A stretch of DNA of 44,214 nucleotides from contig JALWNT010000071.1 of NCBI GenBank assembly GCA_027080995.1, forward strand, positions 1-44,214. The letters run 5' to 3'. Shown one piece after another: positions 7,952-15,501 of the stretch. The notes below the pieces were generated by a model. That model saw only the letters and a list, made by a program, of their open reading frames with translations, made no database searches and was not told the origin of the DNA. Source of the DNA: Campylobacteraceae bacterium (GTDB lineage: Bacteria; Campylobacterota; Campylobacteria; Campylobacterales; Sulfurovaceae). Each line of letters starts with the position of its first letter. Positions within the stretch are counted from its first letter, which is position 1. Position numbers and translations under genes: made by a program.

Positions 7952-7968
7952 GTTTGACACGGTCAAAC
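7952..7968. promoter_or_regulatory. GTTTGAC-N3-GTCAAAC inverted repeat upstream of the nitroreductase gene
   Basis: A perfect 7-bp inverted repeat with a 3-bp spacer lies about 140 bp upstream of the nitroreductase start and 60 bp downstream of leuC. It resembles a regulator operator. It is not an FNR-type site, because the half-site spacing is one base short, and it has no T-tract to make it a terminator. A weak pair of GGCCAAT/GGCCAGT units sits nearby at 7995-8008. Confidence 0.35.
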
Positions 7969-8024
7969 CTACAGCGGTATAAATGCTTTCCACAGGCCAA
8001 TGGCCAGTGGGCGCAACCAAAGGG

Positions 8025-9308
8025 CTACACACTCTCCCGAGGATCGGTGATATAGCCGGCGATGGCGCTGGCGGCAGCGACGGCGGAGTTGGCCAGGTAG
8101 ATTTCACTGGTGCGGGCCCCCATACGGCCGACGAAGTTGCGGTTGGTAGTGCTCACACACTTCTCGCCATCACCCAGGATCCCCATGTAGCCCCCCAGAC
8201 AGGCGCCGCAGGTGGGGTTGGAGACGACGGCTCCCGCTTCGATGAGGGTGTCGATGAGCCCCTCCTTTTCGGCCTGCATGAAGATCCGCTGGGTCGCGGG
8301 GGTGACGATCATCCGGGTGTGGCGGGCGACCCGCTTGCCCTTGACGATCTCGGCGGCGATGCGCAGATCCTCCAGCCGTCCGTTGGTGCAGCTGCCGATC
8401 ATCACCTGATCGACTTTGATTTTATCGGCCACCGCTTGCTCGACGGGCTTGCCGTTGCTCGGCAGGAAGGGGTAGGCGATCACCGGAGAGAGTTTGCCCA
8501 CGTCGATGGTGATCGTTTGGCAATACTCGGCATCGGGATCGGAGTAGTGGATTTTCGGCTCTGCCCGCAGTCCGCCATTGGCTTCGGCCCGCTCTTTGAG
8601 GTAGGCTTGGGTGATCTCGTCCACGGCGATGATTCCGTTTTTGGCCCCCGCTTCGATGGCCATGTTGCAGATGCTGAAGCGGTCGTCCATGCTCAAGTAC
8701 TGCAGCGCTTCGCCGGTGAACTCCAGCGCCTTATAGAGCGCCCCGTCGACGCCGAGAATGCGAATCAGCTCCAGGATGATGTCCTTGCCGTAGATGTGGG
8801 GGCCGGGTTTGCCAACCAGTTTCACTTTGATGGTCTCGGGGACCTTGAACCAGTTGCCCCCGGTGATGATGGCGAAGCTGATGTCGGTGCTCCCCATCCC
8901 GGTGCTGAAGGCCCCCAGGGCGCCGTGGGTACAGGTGTGGCTATCAGCCCCGATGATCACGTCGCCGGGGACGACAAGCCCCTTCTCGGGCAGCAGGGCG
9001 TGCTCGATCCCCATGTCCTTCTCGTCGAAGAAATATTTCAGATCGTGCTTGAGGGCGAAATCGCGGCTTATTTTGGCCTGGTTGGCGCTGGCGATGTCCT
9101 TGGCGGGGATGTAATGGTCCATGACGATGGCGAAGCCGTCGGGATTGGCCAGCTTCTCGGCTCCGCTCTCTTCGAAGGCCCGGATCGAGATCGGAGTGGT
9201 GATGTCGTTGCCGATGACCATGTCGATGTCGACGCGGACGATTTCGCCCGCTTTGACGGGGCGGCCGGCATGCTCGGAAAAGATCTTTTCGGTGATGGTC
9301 TGACCCAT
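8025..9308 (-). CDS. leuC: 3-isopropylmalate dehydratase large subunit
   Basis: Aconitase-superfamily enzyme of leucine synthesis that isomerises 2- to 3-isopropylmalate together with LeuD. It has 427 residues, the length of the shorter archaeal/Thermotoga-like LeuC class. Cluster-ligand cysteines are visible in the IGSCTNGR motif (about residue 300) and in NPTCGACLGG (about 360-367); ADSHTCTHG near 118 is the substrate region. The start is ATG after AAGGAT. leuD is not adjacent here, so it is encoded elsewhere or further away. A TATAAT hexamer at 9436-9441 is its probable promoter. Confidence 0.95.
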   Translation of the reverse strand: MGQTITEKIFSEHAGRPVKAGEIVRVDIDMVIGNDITTPISIRAFEESGAEKLANPDGFAIVMDHYIPAKDIASANQAKISRDFALKHDLKYFFDEKDMGIEHALLPEKGLVVPGDVIIGADSHTCTHGALGAFSTGMGSTDISFAIITGGNWFKVPETIKVKLVGKPGPHIYGKDIILELIRILGVDGALYKALEFTGEALQYLSMDDRFSICNMAIEAGAKNGIIAVDEITQAYLKERAEANGGLRAEPKIHYSDPDAEYCQTITIDVGKLSPVIAYPFLPSNGKPVEQAVADKIKVDQVMIGSCTNGRLEDLRIAAEIVKGKRVARHTRMIVTPATQRIFMQAEKEGLIDTLIEAGAVVSNPTCGACLGGYMGILGDGEKCVSTTNRNFVGRMGARTSEIYLANSAVAAASAIAGYITDPRESV

Positions 9309-9435
9309 ACGCTATCCTTACTATGTGCTCTTTGTCCCAAAAAATGCATCGATTGCACCGCCCGGCCCTACGGCGAACGGAGCGTCCCTCTTTGACGACA
9401 CATCTTTTGGAATTTTCACGGAAAATTTGTAGGGG

Positions 9436-9441
9436 ATTATA
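9436..9441 (-). promoter_or_regulatory. Probable -10 element of leuC
   Basis: Perfect TATAAT on the minus strand in the context GGATATAATC, which also occurs before the Crp/Fnr gene at 10252. It would give a leader of about 120 nt. No convincing -35 hexamer is present, as is usual in Campylobacterota promoters. Confidence 0.45.
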
Positions 9442-9493
9442 TCCAATTCACTCCCGCTTTTTGGCGAAAAACATTCGCCCGAAATGAAACCGT

Positions 9494-10201
9494 CTAATCC
9501 ATCCCCATCTGTTTTTTGAAATCGGCGAGACAGTTGGTGCAGGTTTTGATTTTATTGTTTTCGATCACCATCTGCAGAGCCTCGGGATCAAGTACCTGGA
9601 CATGGTGCTGCCGATCCACTTCGATGATCCCCTCTTTTTTCATTTTTTTGAAAATACGGGAGAGGGTTTCGGGAGTGAGGTTGAGAATGGAGGCGACTTC
9701 GTTGTACTTAAGTTTGCTGAAAATTTCACTGTTTTCCAGAAGCATCTTCGCGACCTTGGCTTCCGAGGAGTAAATCGTCTCTTTATGAATCAGGGCCGAA
9801 AGGACCATGATCTTCGAGGTCAACGATTTGATGATCTCCAGAGAAAAATCCTGCTCACTCAGATTTCGGTAGATGTAGTCGTAAGGGACCATCGCCATTT
9901 TGCCGTCGGTGATGAATTCACAGGTAGCGGGGAAAGGCATCTTCTCGAAACAGGCATACTCTCCCACCACCGCCGGAGCATCGAAACGGTTGATCTGGAT
10001 CTGCGTCCCTTTGGGTGATGTCTTGTAGAGTTTGACGGTCCCATCGAGGACGATGTAAAGATACTCTCCCCGATCACCTTCGTAAAAGACGATACTCTCC
10101 CGACTGTAACTACGAATTACAGCATGTTCTTTGATCTCTTCGAGATGTTTCTCGGAAAGCTTGGAAAAGAGTTGGACCTCTCTCAAATCGACCATCGGCA
10201 T
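9494..10201 (-). CDS. Crp/Fnr-family transcriptional regulator, candidate regulator of denitrification
   Basis: 235-residue activator. Residues 10-125 form a cyclic-nucleotide-binding-like beta barrel (GEYLYIVLDGTVKLYK), 125-150 the dimer helix and 150-205 a winged helix-turn-helix. The recognition helix TPETLSRIF carries Glu178, Ser181 and Arg182, the E-x2-S-R pattern that in FNR reads TTGAT half-sites. It has no N-terminal cysteine cluster, so it is not an oxygen-sensing [4Fe-4S] FNR; DNR/NNR-type NO sensing or cAMP-independent control is more likely. A C-terminal CxxC (Cys221, Cys224) is an oddity that could bind metal. TTGAT-type sites precede the nap, nirCFJ, nirS and nor operons of this window. 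The start is ATG after GAAAGGG; a second in-frame ATG two codons later is possible. Confidence 0.85.
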   Translation of the reverse strand: MPMVDLREVQLFSKLSEKHLEEIKEHAVIRSYSRESIVFYEGDRGEYLYIVLDGTVKLYKTSPKGTQIQINRFDAPAVVGEYACFEKMPFPATCEFITDGKMAMVPYDYIYRNLSEQDFSLEIIKSLTSKIMVLSALIHKETIYSSEAKVAKMLLENSEIFSKLKYNEVASILNLTPETLSRIFKKMKKEGIIEVDRQHHVQVLDPEALQMVIENNKIKTCTNCLADFKKQMGMD

Positions 10202-10206
10202 ACCCT

Positions 10207-10224
10207 TTCACGTTCAAGCGTGAA
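10207..10224. promoter_or_regulatory. TTCACG-N6-CGTGAA palindrome before the Crp/Fnr gene
   Basis: A perfect 6+6 bp inverted repeat lies between the predicted promoter and the start codon of the regulator gene, overlapping its ribosome binding region. It may be an operator for autoregulation or an mRNA hairpin. It does not match the TTGAT sites of the denitrification operons. Confidence 0.35.
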
Positions 10225-10251
10225 TTGTAGCAAAGATTTTTTAGTGGAGAG

Positions 10252-10257
10252 ATTATA
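10252..10257 (-). promoter_or_regulatory. Probable -10 element of the Crp/Fnr gene
   Basis: Perfect TATAAT on the minus strand in the context GGATATAATC, 15 bp downstream of the cobA stop. It would start a leader of about 45 nt that contains the TTCACG palindrome. Confidence 0.45.
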
Positions 10258-10271
10258 TCCGACTGTTTTTC

Positions 10272-11012
10272 TCAACTTTGGTCGTCGATACTTTCAAACC
10301 AACTCAACTCTTTATGCAGTTCGACCACACGACCGACGACAATCAAAGCCGGTGTCTGAAGCCCTTCGGCTCTTTGCACGATATTCTCCAGCGTCCCGAT
10401 CACCGTCTTCTCATCCGGCCAGGTCCCTTTGCTGATCACGGCGATGGGAAAGTCTTTGGGTTTGCCGATTTCCAGAAGCTTCTCGACAATATAGTTGAGG
10501 CGATGCAGCCCCATGAGGAAGATGATCGTATCGTCACTTTTATAATTCTCCCAGGGGATCTGACTCTTCTCCTTGGCTGCTTCATGCCCGGTGACGACCC
10601 GAAAGCTGACGGTGATTCCCCGATGGGTGACGGGGATTCCCGCATATTCGGGTACGGCGATGGCGGAGGTGACACCGGGAATGAATTCGAACTTCACTCC
10701 ACGTTTGCGCAGATAAAGTGCCTCTTCCCCTCCCCGGCCGAAAACCAGAGGATCTCCCCCTTTGAGCCGAACCACTGTGTCGTATTTTTGCGCCGCTTGA
10801 TAGATCACTTCATTGATTTGATCCTGAGGCAGTGTATGATGGCTGTCGGCTTTGCCGACGTAGATGAATTCGCATCCGTCTTTCGCCTCGGCGAGAATAT
10901 CGGGATTGGCAAGCCGATCGTAAATGATCACATCCGCCTCGCGAATCACACGCAGCGCTTTGATCGTCAGTAGATCGAGGGCGCCGGGACCGGCACCGGT
11001 GAGATAGACCAT
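10272..11012 (-). CDS. cobA: Uroporphyrinogen-III C-methyltransferase (SUMT)
   Basis: Methylates uroporphyrinogen III at C-2 and C-7 with S-adenosylmethionine to give precorrin-2, the branch point to siroheme and heme d1. It has 246 residues, typical of stand-alone SUMT. Motifs: GAGPGALDLLT at the N-terminus, YDRLANPDIL near 31, VRLKGGDPLVFGRGGEEA near 82 and PVTHRGI near 127 are all canonical. The start is ATG after GGAGAGTGA. The precorrin-2 dehydrogenase gene at 19267-19863 provides the next step. Users of the product in this window are NirS (heme d1) and the siroheme reductase. Confidence 0.95.
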   Translation of the reverse strand: MVYLTGAGPGALDLLTIKALRVIREADVIIYDRLANPDILAEAKDGCEFIYVGKADSHHTLPQDQINEVIYQAAQKYDTVVRLKGGDPLVFGRGGEEALYLRKRGVKFEFIPGVTSAIAVPEYAGIPVTHRGITVSFRVVTGHEAAKEKSQIPWENYKSDDTIIFLMGLHRLNYIVEKLLEIGKPKDFPIAVISKGTWPDEKTVIGTLENIVQRAEGLQTPALIVVGRVVELHKELSWFESIDDQS

Positions 11013-11023
11013 TCACTCTCCTT

Positions 11024-11169
11024 TTTCGCCTTCGGCGAAAGTCATTGGTTATTTATTGTTTGTTATTGAGTGCTCTGAAAAAGAGTTTCATATACCCGTT
11101 TTGCGGGACTGAAATCCCGCCTCCAAAAATGTGCAACACAAAGCCGCACCCCAAAACTCTTCACTCTTC
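11024..11169. repeat. Composite repeat island between cobA and nirJ
   Basis: In order: a hairpin with stem TTTCGCC and loop TTC (11024-11040), degenerate GTCATTG/GTTATTG heptamers (11041-11068), a hairpin with stem GCGGGA followed by CCTCC (11103-11124), a GTGC..GCAC-bounded segment, and two ACTCTTC heptamers (11156-11169). The last array encodes the Glu-Glu-stop end of nirJ on the minus strand. The order of the second half matches the island at 40998-41099. Confidence 0.8.
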
Positions 11170-12288
11170 ACGTGCTATCTCGGCAGAGCTGAGATAGCAC
11201 GACGGGTCTTCCGCCCAGAGATCCCCGTGAATCGCCCAGGCACGGCTGCGGCTGCCGCCGTTGCAGACATCGATGACTCCGCACTCGGCACATTTGCCCG
11301 AAAGCTTCCGGGGGTGTTCCCGAAGTCGGGTGAGCATCTCGTTCTTTTCATCCAACCAAATTTCGCTGAAGGGCTTTTCGGTCATATTCCCGAGGACAAA
11401 CGGGAAGAAGGGATCGGGTTTGACGTTGCCCATCCAGTCGATGTTGACCAGCTTGCGCCCGGCGCTGTTGCCGCCCCAATTTCTCAGTCTCCGCTGCATC
11501 TCATCGCGAAGATCGGGATAGCGCTCACCGAACTTTTCCAAAAAGAGTATCGCATCCATCTCCATGTTGCCGGTGACGATATCGACCTTGCGTCCCTCGT
11601 CGTGATACTGAAAGGCTTTGTCGATGATAAATTCAACAAACTTCCGCCGCTCCTCTTTGGAGATATCGATCTTGAGATTCTCCAACCCTCGACCGCTGTA
11701 GACCAGATGGGAGATGTAGATTTTGTCCACTCCGATCTCTTCGGCCAGATCGAAAATATCGTAGAAACTCCCTTTGGTCTCTTCGGTGATCGTAAAGCGG
11801 ATCCCCGCATTACCGCCATGCCGCTGGATCAATGCAATAGCGTCGAGACTACGGCGATAGGCTCCCTCCAGACCGCGAAAGGCGTCATGAACCTCTTCGA
11901 TTCCGTCGATGCTGATGCCGATGTAGTTGAAGGTTTCTATGATGCGATCAACATTTTTTTCACTGACATAAAGACCGTTGGTAGAGAGGTAAGTAACGAT
12001 CCCCGCTTCGCGCATTGCCCCAGCGATCTCGAAGATATCTTTGCGGATCAGGGGCTCCCCGCCGCTGAAGATCACAAAGCGAATCCCGGCTTTGAGAAGC
12101 TCCGGAATCGAATCCAGAATAAACTCGGTAGAGAGAAAATCCTCACTGTTGGGATCGGCGTAGCTGTAGCAGTGGCGGCACGCCAGGTTGCATCGGTTGG
12201 TGAAATTCCAAATCGCGATGGAACCGTCCAGAATGCGTTCGGGTCTACCCGCCGTGACCGAATCGATCAGGTTGGAGAGGCGAAACAC
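11161..12288 (-). CDS. nirJ: Heme d1 biosynthesis radical SAM protein NirJ
   Basis: Radical S-adenosylmethionine enzyme that acts on the tetrapyrrole side chains during heme d1 formation. The cluster motif CNLACRHC (Cys-x3-Cys-x2-Cys) is near residue 33, the SGGEPL motif near 75, and a C-terminal cysteine-rich region (KCAECGVIDVCNGGSRSRA plus a later Cys) binds the auxiliary cluster typical of NirJ. It has 375 residues, as expected. The start codon is GTG directly after the nirF stop TAA with no gap, implying translational coupling. The last codons and the stop lie in an ACTCTTC repeat array (GAAGAGTGA on the coding strand). It forms the operon nirC-nirF-nirJ. Confidence 0.93.
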   Translation of the reverse strand: MFRLSNLIDSVTAGRPERILDGSIAIWNFTNRCNLACRHCYSYADPNSEDFLSTEFILDSIPELLKAGIRFVIFSGGEPLIRKDIFEIAGAMREAGIVTYLSTNGLYVSEKNVDRIIETFNYIGISIDGIEEVHDAFRGLEGAYRRSLDAIALIQRHGGNAGIRFTITEETKGSFYDIFDLAEEIGVDKIYISHLVYSGRGLENLKIDISKEERRKFVEFIIDKAFQYHDEGRKVDIVTGNMEMDAILFLEKFGERYPDLRDEMQRRLRNWGGNSAGRKLVNIDWMGNVKPDPFFPFVLGNMTEKPFSEIWLDEKNEMLTRLREHPRKLSGKCAECGVIDVCNGGSRSRAWAIHGDLWAEDPSCYLSSAEIAREE

Positions 12289-13428
12289 TTACTGACTCAC
12301 TTTCCGGATTTTCGGTGCGGGTTCGTTAGGCGCTTCAAAAAGGAAAATGCCCGAGGGTTTGGGGACCGGCCACATAAAATGTTTCCACCACTTTTTCGGA
12401 TCGGGATCGGAGACCCTATAGGCGAGAACTTCGTTTTTCGTGTTGACACTGAAGTAGAGATGGGGAGTATCTTTGGACCAGCGCAGATGCAGGATCCAGC
12501 CGGGGAAATGGAAGGTGCGGGCTATTTTGAAGGTTTTGGTATCGACGATCTGGACGTAGGGGAAATTCTTTCCGCTGAAAGAGACGGCCAACCATTTTTT
12601 GTCGGGACTGATCGCCGTAAAGACGGGATTTCCTTTCATATCGATGGAGGTCACCGGCTTGAAATTATAATCGAAGACAAAGACTTTCTTCGCTCCGACG
12701 GCGGGGACAAAAAAGTATTTTTCGGAAATGCTCCAGAATCCGAAATGGGGAACTTTGAGAATACGCTCTTTTTTCCCCAGGTTCAGAGGAATCTTTTTGT
12801 ACTCCATCGTATCGAGATTGAGCAATCCCACATCGGGAGAGTTGAAAAGGCCGGCTACGTAGAGATTCTTGTGGATCATCGCATCGAAAGGGACTTTGCC
12901 GATGTCGGTAAATTTTTTGTAAAGAACGAAATGGGGCTTGCCCTTGCCGGCATTTTCGTCTTTCATCACCCAGATCTGGTCAGCATCCATCAGTTCGAAA
13001 ATCAGATAATTTTTGTAATTTTTGATCCCGACGTTGCGACTGCCGGTTTTGATCGTCTGGATCGGATCAAGGTCCCGATCAAGCACTTCAACGGTTTTGT
13101 TGTCGTAATTGGCAACGGCAAGATAGTTTTTGCCGATGATGAAACCGATGGCGCTTTTGGAAGTTTTGTACTCCTTGAGCTTTTTATTATGAATGGGGTC
13201 AAACTTGATGACGTAACCGTCACGGGTAATCACATAACCGTCATTGTCGCGGAATTTGACCACGGCGTGGTTGAAGTTGTGCATATTTTTGATCTCATCG
13301 ACAAGAAGATTGTGGTCGATGACGGCCAGCGCGGAGTTTTCGCGCTCCACGACGAAAATCTTCTCCCGCGCCTGAAGTGTCAGACTCAGTAGCAGTGCCC
13401 CCAAAAGGGCCAAAACGCCTTGTTTCAT
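12289..13428 (-). CDS. nirF: Heme d1 biosynthesis protein NirF
   Basis: Periplasmic protein related to the d1 domain of cytochrome cd1 nitrite reductase and needed for late steps of heme d1 assembly (dihydro-heme d1 oxidation in studied species). It has 379 residues with a cleavable signal peptide (about 1-20, ending LTLQA) followed by an eight-bladed-propeller-like pattern of repeated V..VD/V..F strands and no CxxCH motif. The protein is rich in Lys/Phe, as are many d1-like domains. Its start overlaps the nirC stop (ATGA) and its stop abuts the nirJ start, so the three are one operon. A plain beta-propeller identity is less likely given the neighbours. Confidence 0.85.
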   Translation of the reverse strand: MKQGVLALLGALLLSLTLQAREKIFVVERENSALAVIDHNLLVDEIKNMHNFNHAVVKFRDNDGYVITRDGYVIKFDPIHNKKLKEYKTSKSAIGFIIGKNYLAVANYDNKTVEVLDRDLDPIQTIKTGSRNVGIKNYKNYLIFELMDADQIWVMKDENAGKGKPHFVLYKKFTDIGKVPFDAMIHKNLYVAGLFNSPDVGLLNLDTMEYKKIPLNLGKKERILKVPHFGFWSISEKYFFVPAVGAKKVFVFDYNFKPVTSIDMKGNPVFTAISPDKKWLAVSFSGKNFPYVQIVDTKTFKIARTFHFPGWILHLRWSKDTPHLYFSVNTKNEVLAYRVSDPDPKKWWKHFMWPVPKPSGIFLFEAPNEPAPKIRKVSQ

Positions 13429-13748
13429 TTTTTATCCTTGAAGCTGAGAATGTAGTCGGTAAGAGCTTTGAGCTGCGAAGCGTTGAGATCGGCGAAGGCG
13501 GGCATCGAGTTGCGGGCATAGCCCAGGGATTTGTAGGTATGCTCCGGATCCGCGATCTGCGCCATGATCTGTGCGGGAGTGCGCTTGTCGGCTATGCTGC
13601 GAAAAGAAGGTCCGAAGGCTTCCGCCGTCTGATGGTGGCACCCCCAGCAGTACTCTTTGAAGTATCGCTCCCCCGCCGACGGTTCGGCCGCCGCCGAGAC
13701 AGTGAGAGCAAGCAGAGTGATTGCCGCAAACCCGATTCCTCTTTTCAT
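13425..13748 (-). CDS. nirC: Small periplasmic monoheme cytochrome c, NirC-like
   Basis: Class I c-type cytochrome of 107 residues: signal peptide (1-21, ending SAAAE), heme site CWGCH near residue 34 and axial Met in NSMPAF near 82. As first gene of a nirC-nirF-nirJ operon it fits NirC (cytochrome c55X), proposed to take electrons in heme d1 maturation or deliver them to NirS. The start was placed at the ATG preceded by AAGGAG; the frame is open for ten more codons upstream but those lie across the promoter. The operon promoter with an FNR-like site is just upstream. Confidence 0.8.
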   Translation of the reverse strand: MKRGIGFAAITLLALTVSAAAEPSAGERYFKEYCWGCHHQTAEAFGPSFRSIADKRTPAQIMAQIADPEHTYKSLGYARNSMPAFADLNASQLKALTDYILSFKDKK

Positions 13749-13773
13749 GAACGCTCCTTGACTTTGAGGGGGT

Positions 13774-13815
13774 ATCATATCAAGTGTTTCGTTACCGACA
13801 GTTGAGGATCGTCAA
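13774..13815 (-). promoter_or_regulatory. FNR-like site and -10 box of the nirCFJ operon
   Basis: TTGAC-GATC-CTCAA on the minus strand (13802-13815; 8 of 10 bases of TTGAT-N4-ATCAA) with TATGAT at 13774-13779. The centre-to-centre distance is 32 bp, as in the other three denitrification promoters, placing the site near -41.5. The predicted leader is about 19 nt. The same site also faces the divergent reductase gene, at a different spacing. Confidence 0.65.
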
Positions 13816-13863
13816 ATCGGAACTTTCAGCCCGGCAGACCAAGGTTGCGTTACAATCACTTGC

Positions 13864-15501
13864 ATGAAGGAACTCAATAAGATCGAACGCCTCAAAGCGG
13901 AGTGTACTCCCGCCGATTTTTTGGCAAGAATAGACAACGTCGACTGGCACTCCCCCTCCGAAGCGGACCGCTTCTATCTCAAAAACTACGGGATTTACAA
14001 CATCAAACTGCGTCCTGAACGCTGGATGCTCCGCCTGCGTTTCGACGGAGGACGGATCGATGCAAAACGGTTGCGCTATCTAGGCGATCTGGCCCTCCGG
14101 GAGCGACTCCGCCCTCTTTTGACCGCCCGGGGGCAGATCGAACTCCACGATATCTCTCCAAAGCGCATCCTCCCTCTCTGGCGAGAGTGCGGGGAACGGG
14201 GTCTACTCTCCTGGCAAACTCTCACCGACAATTTCCGCGCCCTTGTCACCGATCCGCTCTCCGACTGCGCTCCCGATGCCCGGATCGATACCTTTACGCT
14301 CCTCGATGCGATCCGTGAGCGTTTTCTCGCCCGTCCCGAATGGCTCGGGACTCTCCCACGCAAATTCAACACTGCCCTCATCGGACGAGAAATCCCCTCT
14401 TTCAATCCCTGGGGCAACGATCTGCTCTTCGCCCTCGCCGAAAAGGAGGGACGGTGGGGATTCAACCTCTATCTCGGAGGGAAAAATAGCGAAACCGCCC
14501 AAGATGCCGATATTTTTTGCCTGCCGGAGCATGTCGCGGATCTCTTCGAAAGTGTCGCACGAGTCTACAAAATCCACGGCTACCGCGGCAGCCGCTCCAA
14601 AACCCGACTCTTTCACCTCATCCAGGAAGTCGGCATGCCGCAACTAAGAGAGTGGATAGCTCGCGATTTCGGTCGCCCTCTCGAAACTGCGGGAGCTCCA
14701 AAAATGCAAAGCAGCATCCACAACCGCGACCGCCTCCTCCCTATTCAGCGCTTCGGCCACCACGGAGAGATTGATCCCCAAACATTGCTAAAAATTGCCG
14801 ACGCAGCGGAAACCCGCAGCCGGCAGCTGCGTCTGACCCCCCACCAGGAGCTCTGGATTTTCAATCCCAAGATTATTCAAAATCCAAAATCCAAAATCCA
14901 AAATCCCGCCTCCGATAGAGGCGGAATCACCGCCTGCGCCGGACTCCGCTACTGCCCCCTCTCGCTCTGGGACATCAAAAAGGATCTCGAATTTCTTCCG
15001 ATGAAACGTCTGGAGAGCCTGGGGGTTTCTTTGGGATTTAGCGGTTGTCTCAAAGGGTGCGGCCGACACTATCACAGTGATCTGGGACTCATCGGTCTGC
15101 GAACCAACCTCTATGCCGAGACGGAACGAGCAGCGCGGATCTTTCTCGGAGCGCTCCAGGCACCCGACCCTGCCCCGGGGAGGCTGCTGTACTATTCGGT
15201 CCCTCTGCGCGGACTCTCTGCGTTGATCCATGCGATTCTCGACAGTTACGAAGCAAGCGGCCGGGAGAGTTTCGAAGCCTTCAGCCGTCACACTCTTTGG
15301 CTCTATTCGACAGAGTTTTTACAACTATGGTTCGTCGCGGTACAACTCTACGATCTCTGCGACCTTTACGACTCTTTTTTCCGGGGAGAAGCGGAGTCGG
15401 CTCTGCTTACCCGACTGGAGAAAATCGACGGGGAGAAGCGTCCCGTCAACGAGTGGATCCGCACCCTCACCCACCGCCTCTGGGACCTCAAAGCCTCTTG
15501 A
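13864..15501 (+). CDS. Siroheme/[4Fe-4S] nitrite/sulfite reductase, with repeat-encoded insert
   Basis: Ferredoxin-type six-electron reductase of nitrite or sulfite, cytoplasmic, 545 residues. The cluster/siroheme ligands are CAGLRYC (Cys358, Cys364) and CLKGC (Cys395, Cys399), the Cx5C...Cx3C signature. Residues 338-354 are encoded by an (ATCCAAA)n array followed by a hairpin whose arms are CCGCCTC/GAGGCGG; together they form an in-frame insert (QNPKS-type, then ASDRGG) just before the first cysteine motif. No Shine-Dalgarno sequence precedes the ATG, and a TACAAT hexamer sits 8 bp upstream, so the mRNA could be leaderless. It is divergent from nirCFJ and overlaps pyrF by 14 bp tail to tail. 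Assimilatory nitrite reductase is the likelier role given the nitrate genes, but sulfite is not excluded. Confidence 0.8.
   Translation: MKELNKIERLKAECTPADFLARIDNVDWHSPSEADRFYLKNYGIYNIKLRPERWMLRLRFDGGRIDAKRLRYLGDLALRERLRPLLTARGQIELHDISPKRILPLWRECGERGLLSWQTLTDNFRALVTDPLSDCAPDARIDTFTLLDAIRERFLARPEWLGTLPRKFNTALIGREIPSFNPWGNDLLFALAEKEGRWGFNLYLGGKNSETAQDADIFCLPEHVADLFESVARVYKIHGYRGSRSKTRLFHLIQEVGMPQLREWIARDFGRPLETAGAPKMQSSIHNRDRLLPIQRFGHHGEIDPQTLLKIADAAETRSRQLRLTPHQELWIFNPKIIQNPKSKIQNPASDRGGITACAGLRYCPLSLWDIKKDLEFLPMKRLESLGVSLGFSGCLKGCGRHYHSDLGLIGLRTNLYAETERAARIFLGALQAPDPAPGRLLYYSVPLRGLSALIHAILDSYEASGRESFEAFSRHTLWLYSTEFLQLWFVAVQLYDLCDLYDSFFRGEAESALLTRLEKIDGEKRPVNEWIRTLTHRLWDLKAS
14875..14924 (+). 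repeat. (ATCCAAA)n array plus hairpin inside the siroheme reductase gene
   Basis: Four heptamers (ATTCAAA, then three ATCCAAA) are followed by ATCCCGC and a 7-bp stem hairpin CCGCCTC-CGATA-GAGGCGG. The CCCGCCTCC segment also ends the dispersed hairpins at 5606, 11103 and 40998, so this looks like a composite element within a gene. Confidence 0.85.

Noticed and set aside
7952-7968. A fifth FNR site before the nitroreductase
   Set aside because: Half-sites are separated by 3 instead of 4 bp and no -10 box lies 32 bp away.
11131-13392. A 753-codon open frame on the plus strand opposite nirJ and nirF
   Set aside because: It runs across two well-supported genes and their junction with no family motifs; it is a strand shadow.
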